Assembly: GCA_016281295.1 (NCBI GenBank) | Contig: JAEEII010000162.1 | Span: 1-18,093, forward strand | Source: Bacteroidales bacterium | GTDB lineage: Bacteria; Bacteroidota; Bacteroidia; Bacteroidales; F082 | Length of the DNA stretch: 18,093 nt | Reading direction: 5' to 3' | Part shown: piece after piece, positions 7,379 through 16,013 of the stretch | Numbering within the stretch: position 1 is the stretch's first letter | Layout of the letters: each line of letters starts with the position of its first letter | The notes under the pieces: generated by a model | Databases searched by the model: none | Seen by the model: only the letters and a program-made list of their open reading frames with translations | What the model was told of the DNA's origin: nothing | Position numbers and translations under genes: made by a program

Positions 7379-9270
7379 GATTCTATCAATCGCCTTAGTT
7401 GCATGGTGACCTCATATTCCGCATCGATTTTCTGGCGGATAGTCTCCGTGTTGTAGGGGTCGAAAAACGGGGCGTCGTTGATGAGGATGTCACGTTTTTG
7501 TTCATCCATGTAGATTTGGTCTGTCACGGCTTTGGCCTTCTCCGAATCGTTTTCCTGAAGATAGGTGTATGCCAGGTTGAAATAAGGGTAGAGGTAATTG
7601 GGGCTGATGCGGATGGCTTCTTTCAGATAGAACTCGGCTTGTTCGAGGTCATGGGCGGTGTGATATTCCTCCAGTCCTAGGTCGTTGAGGTTCTCCTTGC
7701 AATAAGGGGCGTGATGATAGGCTTTGCGAAATGCTTCGATGGCCTTGGGGTTCCCCATCCTCTTCATGGCTTTCCCTTGGTACCATTGCAGAGGCATACC
7801 CAAGGCATTGACGGTGTAGAAGGGGGAGAGAGCCTCTCGGCTGTGGCGTTCCATGGTGTTCCAGTCGTTTCTGCTCATGGCCTGCTGCAACGCAAAACTC
7901 TTCCGTTCGCCATAAAACCGGAAACCACCGATGACTATCATCATCAGTGAAAGGAGCAGGAAGAGGACGCTCCAGGCTTTTCCGAGGACTCTTGGCTTGT
8001 CTTGGGTGATGAGATGAAACAGCAGTGCCATGAAGATGCTTGACCAAAGGAGATGCTCGATGCGGCTGTTGGGGAAGTCGAAGAGCGCGTTGACGCAGCA
8101 GCCTGTGAAAACGCATAAAACGACGGCTCCAAACAGGAATGCTTTGCGGCTCTGGGTCTCGCAGAGGGTGAAAAACGATAGCACTATCAAAGAGACCAGG
8201 AAAACGATGTAAAGGAACAGGCCGATATAGCCGTTTTCGGAAAGGATGCCTAAGTATTCGTTATGCGGCTTGGTGAAGTTCACGTTCCACACATCGGCTC
8301 GATAAAGTCCTTCGAGTCCCGCGTCGGGGAAGTGGATCAGCCAGTTGCCGGTGCCACAGCCCAGCAATGGATGATTGTCGGCGATATGGTAGGTCTTCTC
8401 CCATAGTTGGCAACGTTCCACCAGGGAGGAAGTGCTCATCGGGTTGTATTCCACCTCGCTCTTCTCGGCGGTGTGCGGCACGGAGCGGTGGGCAAACCAA
8501 CGAAGCCCCAAGGTGAGGAAGATGAATGCCAAGACAACAGCGGTGACCAGTGTGGTGGTTTTGAAGCGTTTGGAGAAGTTGGGCTTTTTGAGGTGGAAGA
8601 GCACCAGGAGTCCGAACAGCATCAAGGCGACAGTGGCGCTGAGCCATACCGCCCTCGACTTCAGCAAGATGATCATCACCATGGCGAGGACGAACAAGGC
8701 CATGGGAAGGACTTTCAGGATTATGTGATTGGTGTATGGGATGGCAGAGAGTAAAAAGGTGGACAGGACAAAGAGCATGATGGCCAGCAGGTTCTTGTGC
8801 CCGTTGATGCCGATGACGTGGTAAAGCTGGTCAAAGCTGAAGTCTTCGATACGGAATAGTTGGACCAAAGCAAAGAGCAGGTAGAAGACAAGGATTACTG
8901 CCGCACTGACCCATAATGTCTTCCTGAAGGTCATGGGATCATGGGTGCATAGTGTGTAGCCAACAAGGGTGATGAGGAACCCCATGACCACTGTAGAGGC
9001 AGTATAAACCGTTTCGGCGGTGTTGGTTGCCCATAGGATGGAGCAACCACTGAGGACGGTAAACAGCAGGTAAGGCAGAAATACCTGAGTGTGGGGAATG
9101 AGCCAGCGTTTTTTGCTGAACAGGGAGAAGAGAAAAAGGATTGCCAGACCTATTGCGGTGGCAATATATCTGGCAATCAGAAATTTATCATAAATATTAG
9201 GGATTCCGACGAGGCAACTGGCCACGAGGCATAGTGCGACACATGAGGCTCGGAGGCTGTTGCTGTTCAT
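7369..9270 (-). CDS. O-antigen ligase/polymerase (Wzy_C) family membrane protein with C-terminal TPR repeats
   Basis: This 633-residue protein has about ten to twelve membrane segments in its first 430 residues and a soluble tail. Signatures of the WaaL/Wzy/PglL group are present: LLKSRAVWLS (about 203-212, the conserved Arg region), then a periplasmic loop with GCGTGNW (about 304-310) and KPHNEYLGILSENGYIGL (about 334-351). The tail at about 500-610 contains TPR-like helices (AIEAFRKAYHHAP, AEFYLKEAIRISPNYLYPYFN). Such enzymes move lipid-linked glycans onto lipid A, protein or growing chains in the periplasm; the acceptor is not predictable. I chose the ATG at 9270, 13 nt after the upstream stop; an in-frame TTG at 9303 would overlap the upstream gene. 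It is the last gene of a three-gene unit with two lipoproteins. Confidence 0.88.
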   Translation of the reverse strand: MNSNSLRASCVALCLVASCLVGIPNIYDKFLIARYIATAIGLAILFLFSLFSKKRWLIPHTQVFLPYLLFTVLSGCSILWATNTAETVYTASTVVMGFLITLVGYTLCTHDPMTFRKTLWVSAAVILVFYLLFALVQLFRIEDFSFDQLYHVIGINGHKNLLAIMLFVLSTFLLSAIPYTNHIILKVLPMALFVLAMVMIILLKSRAVWLSATVALMLFGLLVLFHLKKPNFSKRFKTTTLVTAVVLAFIFLTLGLRWFAHRSVPHTAEKSEVEYNPMSTSSLVERCQLWEKTYHIADNHPLLGCGTGNWLIHFPDAGLEGLYRADVWNVNFTKPHNEYLGILSENGYIGLFLYIVFLVSLIVLSFFTLCETQSRKAFLFGAVVLCVFTGCCVNALFDFPNSRIEHLLWSSIFMALLFHLITQDKPRVLGKAWSVLFLLLSLMMIVIGGFRFYGERKSFALQQAMSRNDWNTMERHSREALSPFYTVNALGMPLQWYQGKAMKRMGNPKAIEAFRKAYHHAPYCKENLNDLGLEEYHTAHDLEQAEFYLKEAIRISPNYLYPYFNLAYTYLQENDSEKAKAVTDQIYMDEQKRDILINDAPFFDPYNTETIRQKIDAEYEVTMQLRRLIESTP

Positions 9271-9283
9271 CGCTTTAATCTTT

Positions 9284-10351
9284 TTAATAGGTGTAGAATT
9301 CAATCGTGTTCCCGTATCGAATGCTGTCGGTCATGTAACGGGCGTAGGTTCGGATGTAATATTTGGCATTAGCTGACAGGTCGGTAATAGTGCTTTCAAA
9401 GTTGTAGAATTCGCCTGTAGGTGTACCGACGGTGGTAATGAGGTCAGATTCGAATAAAGGATAGCTGTGATCCATGCTATAGCAAAAGCCTAATTCATCA
9501 ATCATTTCGGGTTTGCTACAATACATAAAACCACTTGCATAGAGAATGTTGTCCCATGAGTAATAGTTTATGTAATCGGTTGTCAGGTCAAGCTGGAAGG
9601 GGATGTTGGGTGTGGTGATGCTTAGGGCATCGGCATAATAGTAGCTTTGGTCCTCATATTTAATGAAGGCGCGGTAATAATATTGGGTGTTGGGTTCAAG
9701 GCCGTAAACTTGAAAGTAGAATTTTTTTTCTGTTATTTCTGTATATTCCAGATAATCTATCCAATCTGAGACATAAAACTCACAATTCTCTAAGGTGGGG
9801 TTCGGTGATTTGCTGCAGCAAACACCGCCAATGATTTTCCTGAAGTTCATGTTCAGGTCGGATGGCAGTGTGATAAGGCCGCCGGTGGTGAAACTGTTGT
9901 AGGTGATTCCTTCGGCAGGAATGGTGGTCAAAGCAGTACTCCAGATGGAGGTGGAGTCGTTGAGGGTGGTGAAGCTCATCTCATCGCCATAGCAGTACTC
10001 TGTGCCGTATTTGGCATAGCCGCGTACATGGTATTGGGTGTTGGGGTCAAGGTTGGTGAGGACGCAGTTGAATGGTTGGGAGCATTTATATGTTTTTTCA
10101 ACATGATCTTCTACAGTGGGTTGCTCGTTTTTGCTCCAACAAACGCCGAGTTCAATCATTAGTCCCATATCATTGGCTGTTACTGTTGAGCCGCAAATCG
10201 CAGTGGTTCCAGCAATATTACTGGGGGTGTTTGTGGTTACCACTATTCCGTCGGTGAAGTGGCTGACGGGGTCATCTTCCTGAGGTTTACAGGAGACCAA
10301 GGCAAGTAACAAGGTTCCTGTGATAAAGGTTAAAATGCGTGCTGTTTTCAT
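9284..10351 (-). CDS. lipoprotein with three fibronectin type III-like repeats
   Basis: The 355-residue product has a lipoprotein signal (LALVSC, Cys21) followed by KPQEDD, an acidic start often seen on exported Bacteroidota lipoproteins. The rest consists of three tandem repeats at about 35-130, 135-245 and 250-355. Each has a first core (ELGVCWS, IGGVCCS, ELGFCYS) and a second core (DPNTQYHVRGYAKY, EPNTQYYYRAFIKY, SANAKYYIRTYARY), the pattern of Fn3-like beta-sandwiches in Bacteroidota surface lipoproteins. The third copy has lost the PNT motif. It probably serves adhesion or display at the surface; no catalytic motif is visible. It starts 11 nt after the preceding gene and ends 13 nt before the ligase ATG, implying one transcript. 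Confidence 0.85.
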   Translation of the reverse strand: MKTARILTFITGTLLLALVSCKPQEDDPVSHFTDGIVVTTNTPSNIAGTTAICGSTVTANDMGLMIELGVCWSKNEQPTVEDHVEKTYKCSQPFNCVLTNLDPNTQYHVRGYAKYGTEYCYGDEMSFTTLNDSTSIWSTALTTIPAEGITYNSFTTGGLITLPSDLNMNFRKIIGGVCCSKSPNPTLENCEFYVSDWIDYLEYTEITEKKFYFQVYGLEPNTQYYYRAFIKYEDQSYYYADALSITTPNIPFQLDLTTDYINYYSWDNILYASGFMYCSKPEMIDELGFCYSMDHSYPLFESDLITTVGTPTGEFYNFESTITDLSANAKYYIRTYARYMTDSIRYGNTIEFYTY

Positions 10352-10362
10352 CTGGAAAAGGA

Positions 10363-11253
10363 TTAATATTCATAATAAAATACATTCTTGTAATCTTCAT
10401 TCTCGCTATCGTACATGGTCTCGAGAATGGGATAGTTCTCGTTATTGTACTGATAAGCAAAATGTATGGTGTCAGTCTCATCGTCTTCCGTGAAGATGAT
10501 TTGTTTGACGTTGTTTTTGGAGAAAGAAGTGCTTCCCATCGAAAGGCCAATGATATAATCTTCTAAATTACCGGTCATACCATACATGGGGCATTGTTTG
10601 TCATCGTATTCCATAACAAGGGTGGTGAGAACGTCATCGAAAGAAACGATGATTTTGCTGATATTATCACCTGTCCAAGTCAAGATGATATTCATGATTT
10701 CGTTTCGATTTCCACGATGATTCGTCATCAGCTGCTTTTGGCATGTTTCAAGGCATTCGCAAATATTGTGGGGGAATAGGTGCGAAAGCGGATTCAGCAT
10801 CTTTTCGGATCCCTTGTTTTTGAAATAATAATCAAAGAAAGTGCCTTGGAGCTTGCTTATTTTGTTGTTGTCGTAGCTTATTGACCAGGAGCAGATAATG
10901 TCGTTATCCTCAAATATGGTAGCTGTTTTCAGTTGGTCTTCGTTGTAGCTGTAGTTGATGTGCTCGCCGTATGTAAGATTATCAACACGGATGATTTTGT
11001 CGTTTTCGTAGGTGAACGTTTCTATCCATGTTTTTTTTAAGTAACTATTGGAATAGTGGGTAATCGATACCAGGTGGTCTTCACTCCAATCCCAGCTTTG
11101 GAAAGGGGTTTTGTCGGTTTGAGGGTCTGAATAGTAGATTTGCTTGACTTTTAATTTACTTGAAGGTTCTTCGATGGGTTCAGGTTTGCACGAGGTCATG
11201 GTTGCTGCCAAGAGCAGTCCCAGCACCATCGTTAATGATTTGAATGTTTTCAT
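10363..11253 (-). CDS. unknown lipoprotein with repeated YxY/W beta-strand motifs
   Basis: I cannot name a family with confidence. The 296-residue protein has a signal peptide ending MTSC (predicted lipid anchor Cys22), then KPEPIEEP. The body shows repeated short strands: WDWSEDHLVSITHY, IETFTYENDKIIRV, INYSYNEDQLKTA, WSISYDNNKISKLQ and VMEYDDKQ. This Y-x-Y/N-D-K-I rhythm resembles the YD/RHS-like beta repeats of Bacteroidota DUF lipoproteins. It contains ICECLETCQ near 163-171, a Cys cluster that may form disulfides. It is the first gene of the unit leading to the Fn3-like lipoprotein and the ligase. The role is unknown. Confidence 0.8.
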   Translation of the reverse strand: MKTFKSLTMVLGLLLAATMTSCKPEPIEEPSSKLKVKQIYYSDPQTDKTPFQSWDWSEDHLVSITHYSNSYLKKTWIETFTYENDKIIRVDNLTYGEHINYSYNEDQLKTATIFEDNDIICSWSISYDNNKISKLQGTFFDYYFKNKGSEKMLNPLSHLFPHNICECLETCQKQLMTNHRGNRNEIMNIILTWTGDNISKIIVSFDDVLTTLVMEYDDKQCPMYGMTGNLEDYIIGLSMGSTSFSKNNVKQIIFTEDDETDTIHFAYQYNNENYPILETMYDSENEDYKNVFYYEY

Positions 11254-11284
11254 GTTTTTTTGTTTTTGATGTTTTATTTTTCCG

Positions 11285-11301
11285 CAAAAATAGCAAAACT
11301 A
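11285..11301 (-). promoter_or_regulatory. two overlapping-range -7 elements of the lipoprotein-ligase operon
   Basis: Minus-strand TATTTTTG (11292-11285) and TAGTTTTG (11301-11294) both match TAnnTTTG and lie 31 and 40 nt upstream of the first start codon. The proximal one is followed by CGGA, a common downstream context. No clear -33 TTTG is present for either. Confidence 0.45.
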
Positions 11302-11395
11302 TTTGTTTTGAAGGGGTCGTTTGGAGCGATTACAAAATATTTATATAACAAGTCAATGATTTTCAGAAAAATATTTTTATTAATTACAACTTTCT

Positions 11396-11403
11396 TACCT
11401 TTG
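11396..11403 (+). promoter_or_regulatory. -7 element of the secreted esterase promoter
   Basis: TACCTTTG matches TAnnTTTG exactly, 32 nt upstream of the esterase ATG. The -33 region is a T-rich run (TATTTTTATT) with no TTTG. It is divergent from the operon promoter about 100 bp away. Confidence 0.5.
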
Positions 11404-11435
11404 CTGCATCAAAATGAATCCTTAAAAATGTATTT

Positions 11436-12542
11436 ATGAAAGCATATCGCATCCTCAAAGCATCGTTGGTTTTACTGTTATTTTGTGTAATCGGAAAGTC
11501 TTTTTCACAGGTTCAGACCTTTGAATGGCAAAGTGTGCAGCGACAGTATATTGTCAGACAGCCTTCCATCACGTTTGATGACACGCCGCCGGTGTTGTTT
11601 TTCCTTCATGGCTTGGGTGACAACATCACTCGTGTGGATCAGGAGTTCAACTTCACTGCTTTGGCGGAGCGATTTGGATGGGAGATGGTGATTCCCCAGG
11701 CTCGTAACCAAGGCGGTTCCACCATGTGGAATGCCGCCATGATGAGCAGCAACATCGATGACGTGGGGTTTTTGATGGCCTTGCTCGACACGTTGACGGC
11801 ACAGCATCATCTGGATCCCGACAGTGTGTTCTTCACGGGGTTCTCGATGGGAGGTTTCATGACGCATCGCATGGCTATTGAGAAGGGCGACCGCATCACT
11901 GCCTGTGCTCCGGTTAGCGGTCTGATTACTTTTGCCATGAGTTCGGTGACACCGGTGGCTCCCGTGAGGATGTTACATATCCACGGCACCTCCGATCCGG
12001 TGGTGGGATATAATGGCAATTCCCAATATTTCGGTGGCACTTTAGGCATTAATGTGGATGCCATTATGGACTATTGGAAGGCCGCCAATGGATGTGGGGA
12101 AGAGCCTGTGATTGACACTTTCCCCAATACCCATAACGATGGCTTGCGCTTTGTGCGTTACACCTACGACTGTGGCACTGACTTGCAGCTCTTGAAAGTG
12201 ATTGGCGGCAACCACACTTGGTATCACAATGCCAATCAAACGGATATCGCTTATATGGATGAGATCCATGCCTTCTTCACGGGCACGCAGGAGACAGATT
12301 TCACGGGGTTCAATGAGACGCCGATAGAAGGTTTTCGAGTGTGGCCCAATCCAGCTTTTGGGCGGTTGGAGGTAGAGACTTCGATCCCAACAACCTTTAC
12401 GATGATGGATCTTCTAGGCAAGATGATGTTTCGTCGGGAGGTAGGAGCTGGCATTTCCCATATCGATCTTGGCGACTGTCCCGCGGGTTTATATCTGCTG
12501 AAGCAAGAGAACGGGACAGTCACCAAGGTTGTGGTTCGATAG
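11436..12542 (+). CDS. secreted PHB-depolymerase/feruloyl-esterase-like alpha/beta hydrolase with T9SS type A sorting domain
   Basis: A 368-residue secreted hydrolase. Signal peptide at 1-24 (cleavage near SFS-Q). The catalytic domain of the polyhydroxybutyrate depolymerase/LpqC/CE1 esterase group spans about 28-283: oxyanion-hole HGLG (58-61), nucleophile elbow GFSMGG (Ser137), acid in HGTSDPVVGY (Asp187) and GGNHTWY (His260). The remaining 70 residues, from RVWPNPAFGRLEVE (about 301-314) through MMDLLGKMMFR and CPAGLYLLK to the end VTKVVVR, are a type A C-terminal sorting domain that directs cargo through the type IX (Por) secretion system. The enzyme should be surface-attached or released and likely cleaves esters on plant polysaccharides or polyesters; the substrate is inferred only from family. 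It converges with the mechanosensitive channel gene. Confidence 0.92.
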   Translation: MKAYRILKASLVLLLFCVIGKSFSQVQTFEWQSVQRQYIVRQPSITFDDTPPVLFFLHGLGDNITRVDQEFNFTALAERFGWEMVIPQARNQGGSTMWNAAMMSSNIDDVGFLMALLDTLTAQHHLDPDSVFFTGFSMGGFMTHRMAIEKGDRITACAPVSGLITFAMSSVTPVAPVRMLHIHGTSDPVVGYNGNSQYFGGTLGINVDAIMDYWKAANGCGEEPVIDTFPNTHNDGLRFVRYTYDCGTDLQLLKVIGGNHTWYHNANQTDIAYMDEIHAFFTGTQETDFTGFNETPIEGFRVWPNPAFGRLEVETSIPTTFTMMDLLGKMMFRREVGAGISHIDLGDCPAGLYLLKQENGTVTKVVVR

Positions 12543-12550
12543 TTATGGTA

Positions 12551-15130
12551 TTAAAGGCTCTCCTCTTGGATGAGGTGAATATCGCATTGCGGGAAGGGGA
12601 TAGCAATGCCGTGTTCATTTAAGGTGTTGTAAATCAACTCTTTGGCGTGGTCGATATAGCCGACACGTTCCGCCACCAGTACTTGTTGTTTCACGGCGAT
12701 GGTGACGGCGCTGTCATCCATTTCTTCCAGGGTGATGCTGACACCGCGTTTCTGATCCACGATGTCGCGTCCGAAGGAATCCTTGCCGTTGAGTTGTTGC
12801 AAGGCCTCTCCCAACAAATCGCGGACCTTTTGGATGTCGGTGCCGTAGGCCACGCCCACGGTGATTTTGACGAACTCATAGCCATGGTTGCGGGTGAGGT
12901 TGCTGAAGTTCTTGGCAAACAAGGTGGCGTTGAGGAACGACATCTCGGCTCCGTCAACGGTCTCAATCTCAGTGCTTTGATAGCCGATGTGGGTGACCTT
13001 ACCTCGGATGCCGTCGCATACAATCCAGTCGCCGATACGCAGACGTCCCGACATCAACTGGATGCCATAGATGAAGTTGTTCAAAGTGTCTTTGAGGGCA
13101 AAGCCGATACCTGCCGAGAGACCGCCGGCCACGAGACTCAGCGAGCTGGTGGGGACGTTTAGCGTCAATACAATAACGACGATGTAAGTAAACCAAACCA
13201 AGACGCTGATGATGCTGTTGCCGAGTGAAAGGTTGATTTCGTTGTTACGGATAGTCTTGCGGTGGTTTTTCTTGAGGAACAACGCGTAACGGCATTGCTG
13301 CCAGATGGCGTGCAGGGCGCGGTTGATATAGCGGAACACGAAGAACATGCTAATCAGGACAAGAATTCCATGGAACGACAGCCTGAAGGTATCGACACCG
13401 CTATCATTGACAAGCTGCACGAAGTTATGGTGATAGATGTTATTGTACAGATCCTCAAAGTCGAACACATCGAGTGCCAGATGGATGCAGAAAGGTATCG
13501 ACAGCAGTCCTATCACAGGAAGCACTACTTCTTTGACCAGGTCGTAGAACCAGGTGGCGCCGAACATCAGCGTCTCTTTGCCAGGGCCACTGATAAAGGT
13601 GATGCGGGAGCGGTAATCCTCGATGCGAGGTTTCATCCGTTCTTCTCTGTAGAAGACGATTAGATGTAGAATGGTGATAAAGGCCTGGATAGCTGCCAGC
13701 TGGAAGTACCACCATACCAAGATGAGCAACGAGGCAAAGATGTAACCCGCGATGGACACGCCCAAGGCTGCGCCGGTGGTCACCAATGAGATCCAGCCCA
13801 TAAAACGGTCGATGCGATCCACTTTTTTCGCATGGTGCAAACAGGCGATGAGCTGCCAGACAAAGAAGGCGATGAGTACGGGCGGAAAGATAAAGTTCAT
13901 CAGCGAGTTGGGCATGAAGATGACTCGGCACCAGATTACGGCTAATGCGGTGCAGAAGACTGGCAGGTAGAGCTTGACACCATATTTTAGCTGTCGGGGT
14001 TTCAGCCGGAAGAACAGGGCAATGAGGATGGCTTCGAGTAGCCAAAGGAAGGTGTTGGTGAGCCGTGCGGCAATGTGGAGCATGCCCTCTCTCCAGAGGA
14101 TGCTGTTGACGATGATGGTGATGAGTATGCCAAACAACAACGACAGATAGCGTCGTTGTCCCCGGGTGAACTTGTCTTTCAAGGACTTGACGTATCGAAA
14201 TATTGGGATGAGGATGAGCGAGGCGATAAGCCAGGATGCCAACAGTTCCACTACAAACAGCAGAACGATGAAGACCTGAAGAGAGTATTCCTTGTTGTAT
14301 TTCTCATGGATATCGCTGATGGCCTGGCGCCAATAGCGTTGCGGATGCTGCATGATGGTGTACCAAGGGGTTTGGCCATCTACGAAGATGCGGTCTTGCA
14401 GCACTTGATAGTAGTTGTGAGCATAATCGTAAGTCTCTTTCAGGCGCAGGAAGGTCTCATAATAGTGGATGCTGTCGGCTACCACCGTCGCTTTGGTATC
14501 GGCGTACATCAGGAGCAAGTCGCAGGCGTAGGCGATACATTGCTCACGGTCATCCTTGCCCTGCTCGTCAAGGAGGAAGGGAGTGGAAAGGGAGTCGGCC
14601 ATGGCTTTGACTTCCTCGTCCAGCTCCAGATGTGTTTTGCTGAAGAAGAGCGGGTTCAGCGTGTCATAGTGGATGAGCAGGCTGTCGGGCACTCCGACGA
14701 TGGTGTCGAGCTCAGGAGGGAGACGGCGCAGCGACTCGATGAGGCGGGCATAGCGTTCCATCTCGACATTAAGGTTGCTGACGATGCGGTCGAAAGGCCC
14801 GCGATCTTGGCTGAACTCATTGTATTGCTGGGTGACTCTTTGCAAAGCGTAGCTCACATCGAAAGTAAACCCTTGTTTCTGTGAATACAATGTCAGTGCA
14901 AGTTCGTCGCACTGCTTCATCATATCAATCATCTTTTGGCGTTGTTTCTCATAGTCTTCGGTGAGCCGGTCGCGGTTCTTGTCGATTTGCCGGTAGTCGG
15001 CATCCAACTCGTTGCGAAGCACGCGTAATGTCTGGTTAAGGTTGTGGCCATAGGAGATGGCGAGAATAGGCACTGTGATGATCAGAAGTGCTGCCAGCAG
15101 GATCAGGTTTTTTTTGAAATGTGTTCTCAT
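12551..15130 (-). CDS. large MscS-type mechanosensitive ion channel (MscK/MscM-like)
   Basis: This 859-residue membrane protein opens on membrane tension and releases solutes during osmotic downshock. It has an N-terminal membrane or signal helix (about 8-26), a periplasmic helical region with coiled-coil character (about 30-280), roughly ten membrane segments (about 285-660), then the MscS core: pore helix with glycine/alanine pattern VAGGLSAGIGFALKDTLNNF (about 667-686), the beta domain with GRLRIGDWIV and GKVTHIG, and the alpha/beta tail ending IPFPQCDIHL. E. coli MscS has 286 residues, so this belongs to the long subclass with added sensor helices. It stands alone, 8 bp from the convergent esterase stop. 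Upstream, TATTTTCG (15143-15136) is a one-mismatch -7 candidate. Confidence 0.93.
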   Translation of the reverse strand: MRTHFKKNLILLAALLIITVPILAISYGHNLNQTLRVLRNELDADYRQIDKNRDRLTEDYEKQRQKMIDMMKQCDELALTLYSQKQGFTFDVSYALQRVTQQYNEFSQDRGPFDRIVSNLNVEMERYARLIESLRRLPPELDTIVGVPDSLLIHYDTLNPLFFSKTHLELDEEVKAMADSLSTPFLLDEQGKDDREQCIAYACDLLLMYADTKATVVADSIHYYETFLRLKETYDYAHNYYQVLQDRIFVDGQTPWYTIMQHPQRYWRQAISDIHEKYNKEYSLQVFIVLLFVVELLASWLIASLILIPIFRYVKSLKDKFTRGQRRYLSLLFGILITIIVNSILWREGMLHIAARLTNTFLWLLEAILIALFFRLKPRQLKYGVKLYLPVFCTALAVIWCRVIFMPNSLMNFIFPPVLIAFFVWQLIACLHHAKKVDRIDRFMGWISLVTTGAALGVSIAGYIFASLLILVWWYFQLAAIQAFITILHLIVFYREERMKPRIEDYRSRITFISGPGKETLMFGATWFYDLVKEVVLPVIGLLSIPFCIHLALDVFDFEDLYNNIYHHNFVQLVNDSGVDTFRLSFHGILVLISMFFVFRYINRALHAIWQQCRYALFLKKNHRKTIRNNEINLSLGNSIISVLVWFTYIVVIVLTLNVPTSSLSLVAGGLSAGIGFALKDTLNNFIYGIQLMSGRLRIGDWIVCDGIRGKVTHIGYQSTEIETVDGAEMSFLNATLFAKNFSNLTRNHGYEFVKITVGVAYGTDIQKVRDLLGEALQQLNGKDSFGRDIVDQKRGVSITLEEMDDSAVTIAVKQQVLVAERVGYIDHAKELIYNTLNEHGIAIPFPQCDIHLIQEESL

Positions 15131-15170
15131 GAGAGCGAAAATACATAATTATTCTTTATGTTTAGAGAAA

Positions 15171-15202
15171 TTTGCAAAAAAAACGGGAAAAGTCTATTTT
15201 TG
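15171..15202 (+). promoter_or_regulatory. consensus Bacteroidota promoter of the membrane-anchored protein gene
   Basis: TTTG (15171-15174), 20 nt spacer, then TATTTTTG (15195-15202): both elements and the spacing match the TTTG-N19-21-TAnnTTTG consensus exactly. The expected start is near 15208, giving a leader of about 45 nt. Confidence 0.75.
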
Positions 15203-15251
15203 CGACAAATTTGAAGTATAAGTCCTTCATACCAAATACAATGATGAAAAT

Positions 15252-15959
15252 ATGAAAGAGAAAACAACGCATCATCTTAAAGAGTTCATGATGACGCTTT
15301 TAGCGACTACCTTCTCCATTGTGCTCACCTTTGGCACGTCTGCTATCATTGAGAGATACCAAAATGCAAAGGCCAAAAAAGAGATGGTCATGATGATTAT
15401 CTATGATTTCGACAAGACTCTTGCGCAGATGCAACTTGCCGATTCCATTTTGCAAAAGGCAAGCGAGGCCGAGAAAGAGCTTGCCCTTCATCCAGAATAT
15501 TATGACAGCCTGCGACCCCTATTTATGTCGGTAGTCGGGATTACTATGACAGAGTTTTTGGAAACGACAGAGAACATTTTCTCCACCAATATTGAGACGT
15601 TCAACACATTGGGCAATGTTAACTTTGTTCATGAGGTTTCTTCTTTCTACAATAAGCGAAAATTTTATGAACAAACCGTATATGAGGATTTGTTGAAAGA
15701 AATACAGGGGTCGCAACTCTTGGTTTCTGTTGAAGGCCTTCTCAGTATCAGTTTCCCATTGTATGGTTTATATAATGGGCAAGGCTTAGTTACCTTGCGA
15801 AATATTCGAAACCATTGTGTGCAAATGATGAAAGTTAGCGAGAAGGAACTGAAAGAATTCAGCCAACAACGAACTGTGACTGAAGGTATTAGTAAAGAAG
15901 ATAGCATTATGCTGGAACAGAGGGTTCAAGATATGCTGGAATTAAGTAGGATGAACTGA
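15252..15959 (+). CDS. membrane-anchored protein of unknown function
   Basis: I do not recognise a named family. The 235-residue product has a short basic N-terminus (MKEKTTHHLKEF), one membrane segment at about 13-34 (MMTLLATTFSIVLTFGTSAI), then a charged stretch (ERYQNAKAKKEM) and a soluble, mainly helical domain, with a possible coiled coil near 60-75 and in the last 45 residues. The positive N-terminus predicts an N-in topology with the bulk in the periplasm, or a cytoplasmic domain if the charge after the segment dominates. No catalytic motif is seen. The start at 15252 overlaps the stop of a four-codon frame (15241-15255). Gene neighbours give no functional hint, but the promoter is very strong by consensus. 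Confidence 0.82.
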   Translation: MKEKTTHHLKEFMMTLLATTFSIVLTFGTSAIIERYQNAKAKKEMVMMIIYDFDKTLAQMQLADSILQKASEAEKELALHPEYYDSLRPLFMSVVGITMTEFLETTENIFSTNIETFNTLGNVNFVHEVSSFYNKRKFYEQTVYEDLLKEIQGSQLLVSVEGLLSISFPLYGLYNGQGLVTLRNIRNHCVQMMKVSEKELKEFSQQRTVTEGISKEDSIMLEQRVQDMLELSRMN

Positions 15960-16013
15960 TCGGCAAAAGAGACATTTGACTAAGGATACTCGAAGCCAGG
16001 TTTGTGTGCTTTA

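Noticed and set aside
7649..8116. Minus-strand frames at 7649-8116 and 8261-8647
   Set aside because: They overlap the ligase gene in another frame, are rich in Arg, His and Pro as expected from shifted codons, and show no homology.
14075..14884. Open frame of 269 codons on the plus strand
   Set aside because: It lies opposite the N-terminal half of the mechanosensitive channel and has no plausible start signals or recognisable motifs.
15136..15143. Promoter for the mechanosensitive channel
   Set aside because: TATTTTCG has one mismatch to TAnnTTTG and no -33 element at the right distance; too weak to list as a separate feature.
15960..16013. Bidirectional terminator between the unknown membrane protein and the regulator
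   Set aside because: No inverted repeat with a T run could be found in these 54 bases.
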